Below, in pieces: positions 5,666-5,934 of a stretch of 5,934 nt of DNA. Made by a program: the position numbers and the translations under genes. This stretch comes from Pyrinomonadaceae bacterium (GTDB lineage Bacteria; Acidobacteriota; Blastocatellia; Pyrinomonadales; Pyrinomonadaceae), in contig JAICPV010000164.1 of NCBI GenBank assembly GCA_025929655.1, forward strand, positions 1 to 5,934. Reading direction: 5' to 3'. The notes under the pieces are model-generated. The model did no database searches. It was not told the DNA's origin and saw only the letters and a list, made by a program, of their open reading frames with translations. Each line of letters opens with the position of its first letter. Position 1 is the stretch's first letter.

Positions 5666-5934
5666 ATGAGGGAATTCACTTCGGGGCTGGCACTTCTAGC
5701 CGTCGTGTGGTCGATGTTTTTACCGTTCGCCCTTCGTACGGGAGCGCAGACGATCGGAAAAGCGATGAACGACAAGCTTGCAAACAGGCCGGCGGGACTT
5801 ACGTTTCGGCTGAGCGAAGGCGTCGCGGGCGCCGAATCTCGCGAGAAACAGCCGCTGGCCGATTCTGCGCCGATATCGGACAGCGAAGCGGGCACCTTAT
5901 TGAACCGCCTGCCGGCGATCAAATCCGATCCAGA
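5666..5934 (+). CDS. N-terminus of an exported protein, cut by the window end (alpha-2-macroglobulin-like protein possible)
   Basis: From the ATG at 5666 the frame is open to the window end: 89 codons and two bases. The first residues, 'MREFTSGLALLAVVWSMFLP', then 'FALRTGAQ', form a charged start, a hydrophobic core and a small-residue cleavage region, as in a Sec signal peptide or anchor. The next part is polar and probably disordered. The last visible stretch, 'SDSEAGTLLNRLPAIKSD', resembles as I recall a segment near the N-terminus of large secreted proteins in this phylum, some with alpha-2-macroglobulin (MG2) domains. That link is weak. The same frame is open back to ATGs at 5537 (preceded by AGAGG at 5527-5531) and 5510, so a longer cytoplasmic N-terminus is possible. 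I prefer 5666 because it places the hydrophobic core at the N-terminus. The gene is divergent from pspA. Confidence 0.6.
   Translation, partial: MREFTSGLALLAVVWSMFLPFALRTGAQTIGKAMNDKLANRPAGLTFRLSEGVAGAESREKQPLADSAPISDSEAGTLLNRLPAIKSDP

Noticed and set aside
5563..5922. Minus-strand open frame upstream of pspA
   Set aside because: Its product is Ser/Ala/Arg-rich without a domain pattern. The plus strand over the same bases encodes a signal-peptide-like N-terminus, which is the better explanation.

Overview
The window is about 55-57% GC and gene-dense. It looks like chromosomal DNA of a Gram-negative-type environmental bacterium. The style of the proteins suggests Acidobacteriota, perhaps the Blastocatellia/Pyrinomonadaceae branch: an ATP-grasp family of unknown function that I recall from that group, weak Shine-Dalgarno sites, and TPR-rich membrane proteins. 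This assignment rests on family recall and is tentative. There are no RNA genes, CRISPR arrays, insertion sequences or phage genes.

Layout. (1) Positions 109-2369, plus strand: two overlapping genes (ATGA junction) for membrane-anchored TPR proteins. The first has a single membrane span. The second has an N-terminal membrane hairpin, a probable bacterial PH-like domain, TPR-like helices and a C-terminal pair of membrane segments. They end at a strong hairpin terminator that probably serves both strands. (2) Positions 2398-3447, minus strand: an ATP-grasp ligase-like protein with a lysine/alanine-rich tail. A TATAAT promoter lies just upstream, and its spacer holds a perfect GAAC-N4-GTTC palindrome resembling a LexA/SOS box. 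(3) Positions 3448-3706: an intergenic stretch with the promoter, further GTTC/GAAC palindromes, and a 21-bp-arm inverted repeat built from GCAAAG/CTTTGC units. (4) Positions 3707-5394, minus strand: a likely operon of pspA/vipp1 (PspA/IM30, an ESCRT-III relative) followed by an unrecognised protein with a membrane hairpin and a long helical cytoplasmic part. (5) Positions 5395-5665: a divergent regulatory region. (6) From 5666, plus strand: the start of a secreted or membrane-anchored protein cut off by the window end. Its start is ambiguous, because the frame is open back to 5510.

How the parts fit. The common thread is the cell envelope. PspA guards inner-membrane integrity. Its operon partner may be a dedicated membrane receptor or regulator, and the two TPR proteins are membrane scaffolds. 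The most promising undescribed unit is the pspA plus membrane/coiled-coil pair. Next is the ATP-grasp gene, because of its possible damage-type control site and histone-like tail. Functions beyond the PspA and ATP-grasp folds are inference.
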